Source: Chloroflexota bacterium
GTDB lineage: Bacteria > Chloroflexota > Limnocylindria > Limnocylindrales > CSP1-4
Reading direction: 5' to 3'
NCBI GenBank assembly: GCA_026004015.1
Contig: BPIH01000002.1
Coordinates: forward strand, 141,418-205,417
DNA: 64,000 nt
Part shown: positions 9,575 through 20,869 of the stretch, one piece after another
Layout of the letters: the number at the start of each line of letters is the position of its first letter
Position numbering within the stretch: position 1 is the stretch's first letter
The notes under the pieces: model-generated
What the model saw: only the letters and a program-made list of their open reading frames with translations
Databases searched by the model: none
Told to the model about the DNA's origin: nothing
Position numbers and translations under genes: made by a program

Positions 9575-10436
9575 TTACCCGAGCGCCAGCCCCGAGGCGT
9601 CGTCGGTCGGGTCGCCCGACGGTTCGACGGATCCCGCGACGGCGGACGCCGGCCCTCCCCGCGACCCCCGCTTCTCCGAGGGCGGGTCCTCGACCGCCCG
9701 CCTCACCAGCCGCCCGCTCCCGTCGGAGCTCCTCGAGGATGGCCGCCGTCTCCGGGTCGAAGGTCCGCCCCTCAAGGAGGTCGGGCCGCCGCTCGAGGGT
9801 CCGCCGGATGGCCTCGCGGCGCCGCCAGCGGCGGACCGCCTCGTGGTGGCCGCTCCGGAGGACGGCCGGCACCGAGCGGCCCCGGAAGGTCGCCGGGCGG
9901 GTGTACTGGGGGTACTCGAGGAGGCCGTCGGCGAAGGACTCTTCGGCCGTCGAGGCCGGATCGATGGCCCCCGGCAGGAGGCGGAGAACGGCGTCGAGGA
10001 TGACGAGGGCGGCGATCTCCCCGCCGCTGAGGACGACATCGCCGATGGAGAGCTCGAGATCGACGAGCTCGCGGATCCGCTCGTCGACGCCCTCGTAGCG
10101 GGGGCAGACGATGATGAGGTGGGGGCGGCTGGCGAGGTCCCGCGCCCGCTCCTGGCGGAAGGGCTCCCCCCCCGGATCGGGCAGGACGACGAAGGAATCC
10201 GGACGGCGGAGCTCGTCGAGGGCCGCCGCCACCGGCTCGGGACGGAGGACCATGCCCGCTCCTCCGCCGTACGGGTAGTCGTCGACGACCCGGTGGCGGC
10301 CGAGGCCCCAGCGCCGGAGGTCGTGGACCCGGAGGACGGCGAGGCCGCGCTCGAGGGCCCGGCCGGGGATGCTCGCCCGGAGGGGGACCTCGACGACCTC
10401 AGGGAAGAGGGTGAGGACGTCGATCTCGAGGCTCAC
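9575..10436 (-). CDS. trmD: tRNA (guanine37-N1)-methyltransferase TrmD, C-terminal frame uncertain
   Basis: SPOUT-class SAM methyltransferase making m1G37. The motifs [37 protein letters not shown] and the trefoil-knot segment [16 protein letters not shown] are intact. Recognisable homology ends near 9700. The same frame then runs open to 9087, across rplS, which is implausible. Another frame with high GC3 ends at TAA 9575, so a one-base indel near 9700 is likely and the end given is that stop. The GTG start overlaps the rimM stop as GTGA. Confidence 0.9.
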
Positions 10437-11087
10437 GGCTCGACTCCGGCCCTCGCTCTCGACGGGCGGACGGTTCGCGACACCCCGGAGGCCGCCGGCG
10501 AGGTCGCGCCGACGCTGGCCCGGCGGCGGGGAGGCCGTTGGCCCCGACCGACGATCGGCCCACGCCGGCCCGGTCGCTCCTCCGTCTCGTCGAGGCCGAG
10601 CCCGGCCCGGTCGACGACGACGCCTTCGCCGGCCGGATCGAAGACGCGGACGATGCCGGCGACGATGGGGATCTCGAGCTCGCCGAGGGGTCCGGCGACG
10701 GTCAGGACCTCGGCGCCGCCGGCCCGGTAGACGTCGACGACCCGACCGAGGTCGAGGCCGGCTTCGTCGCGGACGGCGACCCCCACGAGCTCGTGCCAGT
10801 AGACGTGGCCCCGCGGCAGGGCCTCGGTCACCTCGACCTCGAGGTACCGACCCCGGAGGGCTTCGGCGCTCGCCCGGTCGCCGACCTCGGCGAACCGGAG
10901 CCGCCAGCCCGACCGCTCCCGAGCCGCCTCGACGACGGTCAGCGGCTCCGGGTCGCCCTCCCGGTAGAGCCGGCCCGCCGACGGCGAAGCGCTCCTCCGG
11001 TCGGTCGGTCAGGGGCTCGAGGCGGACGGCGCCCTTGAGGCCGTGGACGCCGCGGACGCGGGCGACGACGAGGCGCTCGGGCGTCAG
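10433..11087 (-). CDS. rimM: Ribosome maturation factor RimM, frameshifted
   Basis: 16S rRNA processing factor that binds uS19 and aids 30S head assembly. The N-terminal half reads [20 protein letters not shown] in one frame. After a one-base insertion near 10979 it continues as [17 protein letters not shown], then RGRYLEVEV and the PRC-barrel part [12 protein letters not shown]. The first in-frame start-like codon is a CTG at 11087 that overlaps the preceding KH-protein stop as CTGA. This fits the 4-base overlaps of the cluster but would be a non-canonical start. About 218 aa once corrected, including a Pro/Arg-rich tail. Confidence 0.85.
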
Positions 11088-11317
11088 ACGATCTCCAGGG
11101 CGATGGGCTCGCCCTCGCGGGCGGCGACGACCTTCAGGAGGGTCCGGAGCGCCTTGGCGACGCTCCCGTTCCGGCCGATGACCTTGCCCATGTCGTCCTC
11201 GGCGACGTGGAGCTCGATGGTCGTTCCCCCGCGCTCCTTGACGACCTCGACCCGAACGGCGTCGGGCTGGTCGACGAGGGCGCGAGCGACGTACTCGACG
11301 AGATCGGCGGCGGCCAC
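11084..11317 (-). CDS. khpA: KH-domain RNA-binding protein (KhpA/UPF0109)
   Basis: A single KH domain protein of 77 aa with the GxxG loop in [16 protein letters not shown]. KhpA-type proteins bind RNA and are usually encoded between rpsP and rimM, as here. Starts at a GTG 13 bases after the rpsP stop; its TGA overlaps the probable CTG start of rimM. Confidence 0.92.
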   Translation of the reverse strand: MAAADLVEYVARALVDQPDAVRVEVVKERGGTTIELHVAEDDMGKVIGRNGSVAKALRTLLKVVAAREGEPIALEIV

Positions 11318-11330
11318 CGTCGGTCCTCCC

Positions 11331-11585
11331 CTACTTCGCCGCCGGCAGGACGCCGGCGAGCCGGAAGAGGCGGACGACCGGCTCCGAGGGCTGGGCCCCG
11401 TGCTCGAGCCAGTAGCGCGCCCGCTCGGCGTCGATGGCGACCTCGACGGGTTCGGTTCGCGGGTTGTAGTGGCCGATGGTCTCGATGGCCCGGCCGTCCC
11501 GGGCGCTCCGGCCGTCGGCCACGACGACGCGATAGGCCGGCTGCTTCTTCGCCCCCACCCGGCTGAGTCGGATTCGAACTGCCAT
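11331..11585 (-). CDS. rpsP: 30S ribosomal protein bS16
   Basis: Small-subunit assembly protein of 84 aa with the conserved start [33 protein letters not shown] and [16 protein letters not shown]. It opens the rpsP-khpA-rimM-trmD operon, a standard bacterial arrangement. Confidence 0.97.
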   Translation of the reverse strand: MAVRIRLSRVGAKKQPAYRVVVADGRSARDGRAIETIGHYNPRTEPVEVAIDAERARYWLEHGAQPSEPVVRLFRLAGVLPAAK

Positions 11586-11626
11586 GTGCTCCTGGATCTC
11601 CTTCGGTGCTGATGCGATGGTCTAGG

Positions 11627-13362
11627 TTACTCGGCTTCCTCGACCCGGACCACGAGGATGCTCCGCTCGAGGGACCCGTCGGTCCGGGTCACCGCGGCGG
11701 CCGCGTCGAAGGGCAGAAGGTACGGACGGATGTCCCGTTCGTAGCGCGCCCGCTCGGCCGGCTCGAGCTGCTCCTCGACGAGGGCCCGGAGCCGGGCCAG
11801 ATCGAGGAAGACGGTCCGTGACCCGCCCGGTCCGCCGGCTCGAGCGACGAGGGTAGCGTACCGTCCGTCGCGGGCGAGCGACGCCGACGGGTCGAGCTCG
11901 AGGATCCGCCGCACGACGGCCGCCTCGGGGGCGACGACGACGACCTCGGCGCCGACGGCCCAGGCGATCCGCAGCCGGCTCGAGTCGCCGAGCGGCGGAC
12001 CGCCGCCGCCGAGCGCGGCTGGCAACTCCACCGAGACGATCGTCGTCCCGTCCACCGACGCCTCGTCGACGACGAGGCCCGGCACCGTCAGCCGGGCGAG
12101 GTTGAGGAGGCTGCCGGCGAGGGCCTCGGCCGCCGCCCGGTCCCGGGGCCGGGCGAGGAGGGCGGCCCAGGGCTGCTCGCCGTCCACGCCGACGGCGAGA
12201 CCGAGCTCGTCGATCCAGCCGACGATGGCCTCGAGGCCACCGACGCGCTCGAGGGCGGCCAGGACGGGCTCGAGGGCGTCTCGGAGGGCGGGCTCGCTTC
12301 GGAGGGCGTCGACCCGCTCGATGACCGTCGCCCCGAAGCCGCCGAGGCCGACGAAGGCGACGACGTCGGCCGGGACGCGATCGGCCAGCTCGACGGGGAC
12401 GGCGGACCGGCCGCCCCGGCGGGGGCGACCGACTCGACGACGGCGAGGTCGCCGTCGAAGCGGAGCTCGGCGGTCAGCCAGTCGGGGGCCTCGAGGCCGA
12501 CCAGCTCGACGGCCGCCCCCGACCCGGCCAGAACCCGGGCCAGCCAGTCCCGGTAGGCGACGCCGTCGACGGAGAGCCAGGCGAGGTGGTCGGCCGGCAG
12601 GGCGGCGAGGGCCGCCTTCGTCGGCGCCTTGGCGGCGAGGCTCGCTCCCGGTCGGGTCTCGAGGACCGCCCGGACGTCGTCGAGGCGCCCGGCGACGAGG
12701 ATCTCGTCGTCGACGGCGATGGCCCGTTCCTCGACGCCGCCACCGACACGGAGGACCTCGAGCCCGGCCAGGCTGTCGCGGGTCCAGGGCACGGCCAGGG
12801 CGTCGAGGGCGCCCGTCGCCCAGGTCCGAGCGGCGGCCGGATCGGTGACCGTGGCGAGGAGGAGCGGCATCGGCTCGAGATCGTGGCCCGCCCCCGGTTC
12901 AGGAAGTCGGCGCAAGACGAGGGCGGCCTGGCCGCCGAACCAGGCGTCGATGCCGCCCGACCAGTGGAGCCGACCCTCGCTGACGCCGGCGACGGCACGC
13001 TCGAAGAGGTCGGCCAGCTTCGGCTCGAGGAGGCTCCGGTCGTCGAAGCCCGGGAAGTGGGCGAGGAAGCGACCGATCCGCTCGCGCTGGTCGCCGGGGA
13101 GGTCGAAGCGGACCTCGAGATAGGCGACGCTGTCGGCCGGCGTTCGGGCGAGGAGACCCGAGGGCCCGGCCCCGCCGACGAGCATGGCGGCGACGACGGC
13201 CGCGGCGAGGGTGACGGCGAGGGATCCGCCGGCCGCCAGGACCCAGCGAAGCCGCGGCGGGGATGCCGCCGGGCGCCCGGACACGCCGATCGGCTGCTCC
13301 GTCGCCCGGTCGCCCGTCGGGTCCGACGGCGTCGGCGGCAGGGCGATCTCCGTACCGTCCAC
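11627..13362 (-). CDS. DUF3352-like membrane-anchored protein, frameshifted
   Basis: Unknown function. The protein begins with a Pro-rich cytoplasmic tail of about 40 residues and one transmembrane helix (WVLAAGGSLAVTLAAAVVAA). A long extracytoplasmic region follows with the ARTPADSVAYLEVRFDLPG opening typical of DUF3352 proteins and repeated 'difference over value' style segments. The frame changes near 12412 (one base missing, GC-rich run) and continues to TGA 11627, giving about 578 aa. It sits between ffh and rpsP, two bases after ffh, so it may be co-transcribed with the SRP genes. I recognise no catalytic motif. Confidence 0.7.
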
Positions 13363-13363
13363 G

Positions 13364-14692
13364 TCAGCGCCGTCCGAGGAGGTTGCCGAGCGGGGCCCGC
13401 CGGCCGCCGCCGACCTGGCGCATGAGGCGCTGGAGCTCGCCGAACTGCTTCACGAGCCGGTTGACGTCGCTCAGGGTCGTGCCCGAGCCGGCCGCGATCC
13501 GGCGCCGGCGAGAGGCGTTGAGGATCGACGGGTCGCGGCGTTCGGCTGGCGTCATCGACCGGATGATCGCTTCGGTCCGCTTCAGCTCGCCCCGATCGAC
13601 GGCCGCCTGGGCCTCCTTGGCCAGCCCGCCGAGGCCGGGGATGAGGGAGACGAGCTGACCGAGGGGCCCCATCCGCTGGACCTGTTCGAGCTGCTCGAGC
13701 ATGTCGTCGAGGGTGAAGGTCGCCGACCGGAGCCGCTCCTCGAGGCGGGCCGCCGCCTTCGCGTCGACCACCTCCTGGGCCCGCTCGATGAGGGTGAGAA
13801 CGTCGCCCATGCCGAGGATCCGGGAGGCGAGCCGGTCGGGATGGAAGGGCTCGAGGGCATCGAGCTTCTCGCCGGTCCCGAGGAACTTCACCGGCAGCCC
13901 CGTGACCGCCCCGATGGAGAGGGCCGCCCCACCCCGGGCGTCACCGTCGACCTTCGTCAGGACGAGGCCGGTCAGGGGGACGACGGCGGCGAAGGCCTCG
14001 GCGACGTGGACCGCCTCCTGGCCGGTCATGGCGTCGACGACGAGGAGCGCCTCGGCCGGCCGGAGGCTCGTGGCGAGCTCGCCGATCTCGGCCATGAGGG
14101 CCTCGTCGAGGCCGTGGCGACCGGCCGTGTCGACGATGACGACGTCCCGGCCCGAGCGTCGGGCGGCGGCGAGGCCCGCCTCGACGATGGCCAGCGCCGG
14201 CGTCCCGTCGGGCGAGCGATGGACGGGCAGGCCGAGGCTCCGCCCGAGGATCTCGAGCTGGTCGGCCGCCGCCGGTCGGTAGGGATCGGCGGCGACGAGG
14301 AGCGGCGAGCGGCCGAGGCGGACGACGTGGCGGGCGAGCTTCGCCGCCGTCGTCGTCTTGCCCGAACCCTGGAGGCCGGCCAGGAGGACGACGGCCGGGT
14401 GGCCCCGGAGATCGAAGGTCCGCTCGCCGACCGAGAGGAGGGCGGTCAGCTCCTCGTGGACGATCTTCACGACCTGCTGGCCGGCCGTCAGCGTCTCGAG
14501 GATCTCGGCCCCGACGGCGCGCTGCCGGACCCGGGCCACGAAGTCCTTCACGACCCGGTAGTTGACGTCGGCCTCGAGGAGGGCGAGCCGTACCTCCCGG
14601 AGGGCGGCGTCGACGTCGGCCTCGGTCACCCGGCCCCGGCCGGTGAGGTTGGCGATGGTGCGGCGGAGACGTTCGCTCAGGGTCTCGAACAC
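13364..14692 (-). CDS. ffh: Signal recognition particle protein Ffh
   Basis: SRP54 GTPase that targets ribosome-nascent-chain complexes to FtsY. N domain (MFETLSERLRRTIANLTG), G domain with GLQGSGKTTTAAKLA, DTAGRHGLDEALM and LTKVDGDARGG, and an M domain ending in a Gly/Arg-rich tail. The M-domain RNA-binding part SRRRRIAAGSGTTLSDVNRL is intact. It is 442 aa, a normal length. Confidence 0.97.
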   Translation of the reverse strand: MFETLSERLRRTIANLTGRGRVTEADVDAALREVRLALLEADVNYRVVKDFVARVRQRAVGAEILETLTAGQQVVKIVHEELTALLSVGERTFDLRGHPAVVLLAGLQGSGKTTTAAKLARHVVRLGRSPLLVAADPYRPAAADQLEILGRSLGLPVHRSPDGTPALAIVEAGLAAARRSGRDVVIVDTAGRHGLDEALMAEIGELATSLRPAEALLVVDAMTGQEAVHVAEAFAAVVPLTGLVLTKVDGDARGGAALSIGAVTGLPVKFLGTGEKLDALEPFHPDRLASRILGMGDVLTLIERAQEVVDAKAAARLEERLRSATFTLDDMLEQLEQVQRMGPLGQLVSLIPGLGGLAKEAQAAVDRGELKRTEAIIRSMTPAERRDPSILNASRRRRIAAGSGTTLSDVNRLVKQFGELQRLMRQVGGGRRAPLGNLLGRR

Positions 14693-14778
14693 GGCCTTCG
14701 TACTCGCTCGTCCGGGCCCCGTTCGGGCCGGCGGATCCCGGCTCGGATGCCCCTCATCCGAGCCGCTGCAGCGGGCGC

Positions 14779-14784
14779 AGTGTA
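14779..14784 (-). promoter_or_regulatory. Candidate -10 box (TACACT) upstream of ffh
   Basis: Minus-strand GGTACACTGCGCC in the 177-base gap between ftsY and ffh, about 87 bases upstream of the ffh ATG. It matches the recurrent TANACT hexamer of this window. No convincing -35 box. Confidence 0.4.
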
Positions 14785-14869
14785 CCCCACATCCCGCAGC
14801 CCCTCGTCCGTCCGGCGGCCGCCGATCCGACGGGCCGTCGGACGCGTCGCGGCCGCCGAGGGGCCGCCG

Positions 14870-15955
14870 CTAGCGGAAGAGCGCCTCCACGAAGGCGTCG
14901 GGGTCGAAGTCGACGAGATCCTCCACCCCCTCCCCCACCCCGACGTAGCGGACGGGGATCCGGAGGCGATCCTCGATGGCGAAGACGATGCCGCCCTTCG
15001 CCGTCGAGTCGAGCTTCGTCAGGACGACCCCGGTCAGGCCGACGGCCTCGGCGAAGGCGGCCGCCTGGGCGAGGCCGTTCTGCCCCGTCGTGGCGTCGAG
15101 GACGAGGAGGACCTCGGGTCGGGCACCGGGCAGGCGCCGCTCGACGACCCGGCGGATCTTCGCCAGCTCGTCCATGAGGCTGACCCGGGTGTGGAGCCGC
15201 CCGGCCGTGTCGGCCACGACGACGTCGGCGCCTCGGGCGACGGCGGCATCGAGGGCGTCGTAGACGACGGCGCCCGGGTCCGAGCCGGGGGCGTGGCTGA
15301 CGACCTCGGCGCCGGCCCGCCGAGCCCAGGCGACGAGCTGGTCGATGGCCGCCGCCCGGAAGGTGTCGGCGGCGGCGACGAGGACCCGCGCCCCCGCCGA
15401 CCGGAAGCGGTGGGCGAGCTTGCCGATGGTCGTCGTCTTGCCGCTCCCGTTCACCCCGACGACGAGGACGACGGCCGGACCGCCGGGGACGGCGGGTCGG
15501 AGGGGATCGAAGGGCTCGTCCCGAGGAACGAGGAGGGCCCGGAGCTGGCGTCGGACGGCGGCCTCGGCCGGCACGCCGCCGCTCTCGCGTCGTGCTCGCT
15601 CGACGACGCCGGCGGCGAGGGTCGGGCCGACGTCGCCGAGGATGAGGGCCTCCTCGATCTCGTCCCAGACGGCGTCGTCGATGGTCGGGCCGCCGAGGAG
15701 GCTGCGGAGGCGGGCGACGAAGCCGCCCCGGGTTCGGCCGAGGCCGGTCGCCAGGGCGTCGCCGGCGGGGCGGGCCGCCTCGGCTCGAGCATCGGCGTCG
15801 GGGGCGAGCCTCGGCTCGGCGGTCGCCTCGGGCGGCGCACCGGGCTCCGCCGATCGGCCCGGAGACGGCGGGTCGAGCGGAGACGGCAGGTCGGGCGGCG
15901 TCGGTGGCGAGCCGTCGGCGGGGGGGCGGCGGATGGCGCGACGGAGGAAGCTCAC
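14870..15955 (-). CDS. ftsY: Signal recognition particle receptor FtsY
   Basis: SRP receptor GTPase at the membrane. After a Pro/Ala-rich N-terminal region of about 80 residues come the NG domains: [47 protein letters not shown] and [11 protein letters not shown]. It is 361 aa from a GTG at 15955 that overlaps the smc stop as GTGA. The open frame continues far upstream into smc, but that part is an smc frame fragment, so the GTG is the better start. Confidence 0.95.
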   Translation of the reverse strand: MSFLRRAIRRPPADGSPPTPPDLPSPLDPPSPGRSAEPGAPPEATAEPRLAPDADARAEAARPAGDALATGLGRTRGGFVARLRSLLGGPTIDDAVWDEIEEALILGDVGPTLAAGVVERARRESGGVPAEAAVRRQLRALLVPRDEPFDPLRPAVPGGPAVVLVVGVNGSGKTTTIGKLAHRFRSAGARVLVAAADTFRAAAIDQLVAWARRAGAEVVSHAPGSDPGAVVYDALDAAVARGADVVVADTAGRLHTRVSLMDELAKIRRVVERRLPGARPEVLLVLDATTGQNGLAQAAAFAEAVGLTGVVLTKLDSTAKGGIVFAIEDRLRIPVRYVGVGEGVEDLVDFDPDAFVEALFR

Positions 15956-18900
15956 GGCAGGTCGGCGGTGGCTGTCGTGGGGCGAGCCGGAAGGCTCGGG
16001 CCGGTTCGGCTCCGATCGGCGAGGTCCCGGGCCTCGTCGAGCCGGAGGCTGATGACCCGGCTGACCGAGTCGTCGCCGACGGTGACCCCGTAGAGGGCGT
16101 CGGCCTCCTCGATGGTACCCCGGTTGTGGGTGATGACGACGAACTGGGTCCGCCCGGCGAGCTCCCGAAGGGCCGTCCGGAAGCGGCCGATGTTCGCTTC
16201 GTCGAGGGCGGCGTCGACCTCGTCGAGGACGCAGAAGGGAACCGGCCGGACCTCGAGCATGGCGAAGAGGAGGGCGACGGCGGTGAGGGCCCGTTCGCCG
16301 CCCGAGAGCATGGCGAGGGGCTGGAGCTTCTTGCCGGGTGGCCGGGCGACGATGTCGACCCCGGTGATCGTCAGATCGGCCGGCTCGGTGAGGACGAGGC
16401 GCGCCTGGCCGCCGCCGAAGAGCTGCTGGAAGCGCCGCTCGAAGGCCGCCCCGAGCGCCTCGAAGGTCGCCCGGAACTGGCGGGCGACGAGGTCGTTCAG
16501 CTCCTCGATGAGGCGACGGGTCCGGGCGATGGCGGCCCGGAGGTCGGTCTCCTGCGCCTCGAGCCGCTCGAGCCGGTCGCGGACCTCGGCGTACTCCTCG
16601 GCCGCGAAGGGGTTGACGGCGCCGAGCTCGGCGACCCGGCGCTTCAGGGCGCCGATCCGGCTCGCGGAGGGGCCGTCGGCGGGAGGCGGTGTCGTCGACC
16701 AGCGCTCGACGAGGGCCTCGACGATCCGTTCGAGTCGGCTCGCCCCGCCGAGGGCTGCCCTCCCCTCCTCGCGCTGCCGAGAGGGTCGGCACGGCCGGTC
16801 CCCGGCCGTCCGTCGGCTCGGGGCCCCCGCCCGGGCCGAGCGAGGTGCCGGACACCGCCTCGGCGACGACGCTGCCGAGGACGGCCTCGCCCGCCTCGCC
16901 GAGGGCCGCCAGCTCGACGACGATCTGCTCCCGGCAGGCGTCGAGGGCGAGGCGGGCCTCGATCTCGGCCGACTCGGCGGCCCGGTGCCGGTCCTCGGCG
17001 GCCCGGATCCGCTCCCGATGGCTGCCGATGGCCGTTTCGGCTGCGGCGAGGCGGCGACGCTCCTCGGCCAGGCTCGCCCGCAGCTCGTCGAGGCCGTTCC
17101 GGGCCCGCCGCTCGGCGACCTCGGCCGCCGACAGCTCGGCGGCGAGGGTCGCTTCGACGCCTCGGGCCTTCGCCTCGCGGGCCTCGAGGTCCGCGGCGGC
17201 CCGTGCGAGCTCCTGGAGCCGGCTTCTGGGCGAGGTCGCGTCCCGCCTCGGCCCGGGCCCGGCGAGCCTCGGCGACCCGGCGGGCCTCGGCCTGGCGAGC
17301 GACGGTGGCCGCCAGCTCGGCCCGGCGGGCCTCGAGATCGGCGAGGGCGGCCTCTCGACGCCGGATCTCGTCGCCGAGGGCCGATGCCCCGGGCGGCCCG
17401 GACTCGTCGGTGCTCGCCGCCGACGGCGCCGAGGGATCGAGCGGTTCGTCGAAGGCGGCGAGGGCGGTCTCGGCCGCCCGGACGGCGGCCGAGAGCTGGT
17501 CGAGGTTCGCCTCCCCCCAGCGGACGTCCTGCTCGAAGCGGGCGACGGCTCGCTCGAGGTCGCGGAGCCGTGCCTCGGCGGCGTCGTGGGTCGCTTCGGC
17601 CCGCCGGAGGGCGGCCTCGGCCGCACGACGCTCGAGTCGGGCCGCCTCGAGGTCGGCGATCCGTCGTCGGTGCTCGGACTCGGCACGGCCGAGGTCGGCT
17701 CCGAGGCGCTCGACGTCGTCGCGGGCCTGCTCGAGGGCCGCCCGGCGCTCGAGGCTCGGGTCCGGATCCCCGACGCGGAGCCGCGGGCCCTCGGCCCGGA
17801 ACCGGCCGTCCCGGCTGACGGCGACCCAGCCGGGCGGAAGGACGGGTCCGAGGGCCACGACGGCCTCGGGCGTCGGCAACCAGACGGCCCGCCCGAGGAG
17901 GGCGCGGACGAGCGGGTCGGAGCGGCCCTCGACGGCGCGGACGAGGACGTCGCCGCCGGCGGCCCGCACCCGGTCCAGGAAGGCCCGAGTCGCCCCCGCC
18001 TCGATGTCCGCGGTCGGCGTCGGTCCCGGCGGCGAGGCGCCGGCATCTCCCTCGGCTGGATCTGCCCACTCGGCGACGAGGAAGTGCCCCTCCTCGGGTT
18101 CCACGGCCGCGAGCCGATCGGCCTCGACGACGATCGCCTGCAGGGCGTCCCCGAGGGCGGCGGCGACGGCGGCCCGAAGCTCGGCCGGAACGACGATCGA
18201 CTCGACGAGGGGTCGCCCGGCCGCTCCCGGCCGGCCGGAGGCCGGCGTCCCTCGCCCCACGAGGGACTCGAGCTCGGCCAGGCGGGCCCGCGCCCCCGCC
18301 GCCGCCCCGGCGAGCTCCGAACGGGCCGCCTCGGCTGCCGCCAGGGCCGCGACGGCAGCGGCCTCGGTCGCAGCGGCCTGCCGCCCCGCCTCCCGGGCCG
18401 CCTCGAGCTCGGCCGCGGCGGTCTCCCGCCGGGCCGCAGCGTCGTTCGCCTCGAGCCTCGTCGCGGCGAGGCGTTCCCGGGCTTCGGCGAGACCCTGCTC
18501 GGCCTCGGCACGTCGGCGTCGGACGTCCTCCCAGCGCCGACGGGCCGCCTCCGCCTCGGCTCGGCGGACCGAGGCGGCCCGCTCCATGGCGGCCCGGCGC
18601 TCGGCCTCGGCCGCCGTCGCCTGGCGGAGGACCGCGAGCTCGGCCCGCAGGTCGGCGATGGCCCGCTCCGCGGCGGCCAGGGTGGCGGCCGTATCGAGGT
18701 CGGGCTCGGGGAGCGGCTCGGCGAGGGCGTGCTCCGCCGCCTCGAGCTCGACCCTCGTCGCCGCGACGCTCGCGGCGAGCTGGGCCCGTTCCCTGGCGAG
18801 GGCCTCGGCCTCCGACGCCCGCCGCGCGTCCCGGAGCCGCAGCTCGGTCAGGGCCGCCAGGGCCGCCTCGTGCTCTCGGGCCCGCCCGTCGACGGCGGCG

Positions 18901-19745
18901 GCGAGGCGCTCCACGCCCGCCCGGAGCTCCGCGGCCCGGTCTTCGGCGGCCCGCCCCTCGGCCACCGCCCGGCCGAGCTCCTCGGCCGCGGCCCGGCGGG
19001 CGTCGGCGGCCTCGGCCAGGCGGTCCGTGGCCGCCGCCCAGCGTCGATGGAAGTCGGCGAGGAGGGCCTCGACGAGCTCGCGGACGACGGCCGCCTGGGT
19101 CGCCAGGCGTTCGGCCTGGCTCGCCAGGCGTCGGGCGTGGGGCCGGAGCTCGGCCACGAGGTCGCCGACCCGGCCGAGGTTCGCTTCGGCCTCGGCGAGC
19201 TGCTCCTCGGCCCGTCGGCGCCGCCGTTCGTGGCGCCGGACCCCGGCCGCTTCTTCGAAGAGGGGCCGGCGCTCTTCGGGCCGGAGGGCGAGGGCCTGAT
19301 CGACCATGCCCTGGCCGATGAAGAGGAAGGCGTTGTCGGCGAGATGCGCGGCGTCGAGGAGGTCGACGAGATCACGGAGTCGGACCCGGGTCCGGTTGAG
19401 GAGGTAGTCGTTCTCGCCCGACCGGTAGAGGCGCCGGCCGAGCTCGACGACGGCGTAGTCGACCGGAAGGAGGCGATCGGCGTTGTCGAGGACGATGGTC
19501 ACGTCGGCCATGCCGAGGGCGGCTCGCCGTTCCGAGCCGGCGAAGATGACGTCCTCGGCCTTCCGGATCCGGAGCGAGCGGCCCTGCTCGCCGAGGGCCC
19601 AGCGGAGGGCGTCGGCGAGATTGCTCTTGCCCGACCCATTCGGGCCGACGATGGCGCTGATCCCGGGGCCGAACTCGACGGTCGTCGGTTCGGCGAAGGA
19701 CTTGAACCCGTGGAGCCGGAGGGCGACGAGGCGGGCGCCGCTCAT
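15952..19745 (-). CDS. smc: Chromosome segregation protein SMC, frameshifted twice
   Basis: Condensin ATPase for chromosome compaction. The N-terminal head has [20 protein letters not shown], followed by a long Ala/Glu/Arg-rich coiled coil, a hinge region around 18300-17750, a second coiled coil, and the C-terminal head with [19 protein letters not shown] and [15 protein letters not shown]. The frame changes near 17226 and again near 16775, each by one base; pieces read in three frames but join into one protein of about 1264 aa, slightly long for SMC. Order rnc-smc-ftsY is a common bacterial operon; the ATG overlaps the rnc stop by four bases. Confidence 0.93.
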
Positions 19746-20581
19746 CGGCCGCCGGTATCGGTCGAGGTGGTCTCGTCGCCTTCCGGGGCCGCTGCCGCGG
19801 GCGCTACCGTCCCAGGCCCTGCCGTCCCAGGGGCTGCCGTCTCCGGCGCCGCCTCGGGAACCGTCGGGCCCGCTATCGGATCGGCACTTCTCCGCCGGAG
19901 GGTCTCGAGGGCGGCCTCGGCCGCTTCCGTTTCGGCGTCCCGCCGGGACCGGCCCGTCCCGAAGCCGACGGCCTGCCCGTCGACCTCGACGACGACCCGG
20001 AAGAGCTTCTCGTGGTCCGGCCCGGTCGCCTCGACGACCCGGTAGACGGGTCGCGCCCCGCTCCGCCGCTGGGTGTACTCCTGGAGGCGGCTCTTCGGGC
20101 TCTTGAGGACGCTCCCTGGCAGGTCGACGGCGGCGAGGTCGGGTTCGAGGAGGGTCAGGAGCCAGTCCCGGGTCGGGCCGAAGCCGAGGTCGAGGTAGAG
20201 GGCGCCGGCGAGGGCCTCGAAGGCCGAGGCGAGGAGCGACGGTCGCCGACGACCGCCCCGCTGGGCCTCTCCCTCGCCGAGGCGGAGCTCGTCGCCGAGG
20301 CCGATCCGGCCGGCGAGGCGGGCGAGACCCCCCGTGCTGACGATGGCCGCCCGGCGGGCCGACAGGAGACCCTCGTCGTCGGTCGGATGGCGGGCGTAGA
20401 CGGCTTCCGAGACGACGAGGTTGACGACGGCGTCGCCGAGGAACTCGAGGCGTTCGTTGTGACCGGGCGCGGCGCCCGGGTGCTCGTGGAGGTAGCTGGC
20501 GTGGACGAGCGCCTGCTCGAGCAGGTCGAGGTTACCGACCGGCAAACCCAGGCGGGCGGCAAAGGCGGCCGCCGAGGCCAT
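19742..20581 (-). CDS. rnc: Ribonuclease III
   Basis: Double-strand RNA endonuclease for rRNA and mRNA processing. The catalytic signature HNERLEFLGDAVVNLVVSEA is intact, followed by a C-terminal dsRNA-binding domain (SPKSRLQEYTQRR and the KLFRVVVEVDGQ segment). It is 279 aa, with an Ala/Pro-rich tail of about 40 residues beyond the dsRBD. It is preceded by acpP (17-base gap) and overlaps smc. Confidence 0.96.
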   Translation of the reverse strand: MASAAAFAARLGLPVGNLDLLEQALVHASYLHEHPGAAPGHNERLEFLGDAVVNLVVSEAVYARHPTDDEGLLSARRAAIVSTGGLARLAGRIGLGDELRLGEGEAQRGGRRRPSLLASAFEALAGALYLDLGFGPTRDWLLTLLEPDLAAVDLPGSVLKSPKSRLQEYTQRRSGARPVYRVVEATGPDHEKLFRVVVEVDGQAVGFGTGRSRRDAETEAAEAALETLRRRSADPIAGPTVPEAAPETAAPGTAGPGTVAPAAAAPEGDETTSTDTGGR

Positions 20582-20598
20582 CGACCCGCCGCGCCGTC

Positions 20599-20838
20599 CT
20601 ACGAGCGAACGTGCTCGTCGATGTAGTCGACGGCGTCCTGAACGGTGCGGATCTTCTCGGCGTCCTCGTCCGAGATCTCGGTGCCGAACTCCTCCTCGAG
20701 ACTCATGATGAGCTCGACGAGGTCGAGGGAGTCGGCGTTGAGGTCATCGACGAAGGAGGTCTCGGGGGTGACCTCGGACTCGTCGACGCCGAGCTGCTCG
20801 ACGACGATCTTCTTCAGGCGCTCGTACGTGGTCGACAA
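20599..20838 (-). CDS. acpP: Acyl carrier protein
   Basis: Carrier of growing fatty acyl chains. The phosphopantetheine attachment serine lies in [20 protein letters not shown]. The open frame is longer, but the family start and a strong Shine-Dalgarno (GGAGGGAGACAG) place initiation at a TTG at 20838, giving 79 aa. It lies between nusB and rnc, a common context with fatty-acid gene plsX nearby. Confidence 0.95.
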   Translation of the reverse strand: MSTTYERLKKIVVEQLGVDESEVTPETSFVDDLNADSLDLVELIMSLEEEFGTEISDEDAEKIRTVQDAVDYIDEHVRS

Positions 20839-20869
20839 CTGTCTCCCTCCTCCGTGGTGGGATGGCCGT

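Noticed and set aside
13184-16093. A long plus-strand open frame across ffh and ftsY
   Set aside because: Antisense shadow of conserved minus-strand genes; no recognisable motif.
14870-18511. A single 1213-aa SMC-FtsY fusion protein
   Set aside because: The first part is an smc frame fragment that only partly matches SMC; a GTG at 15955 overlapping the smc stop gives normal FtsY, and the smc pieces join by two indels.
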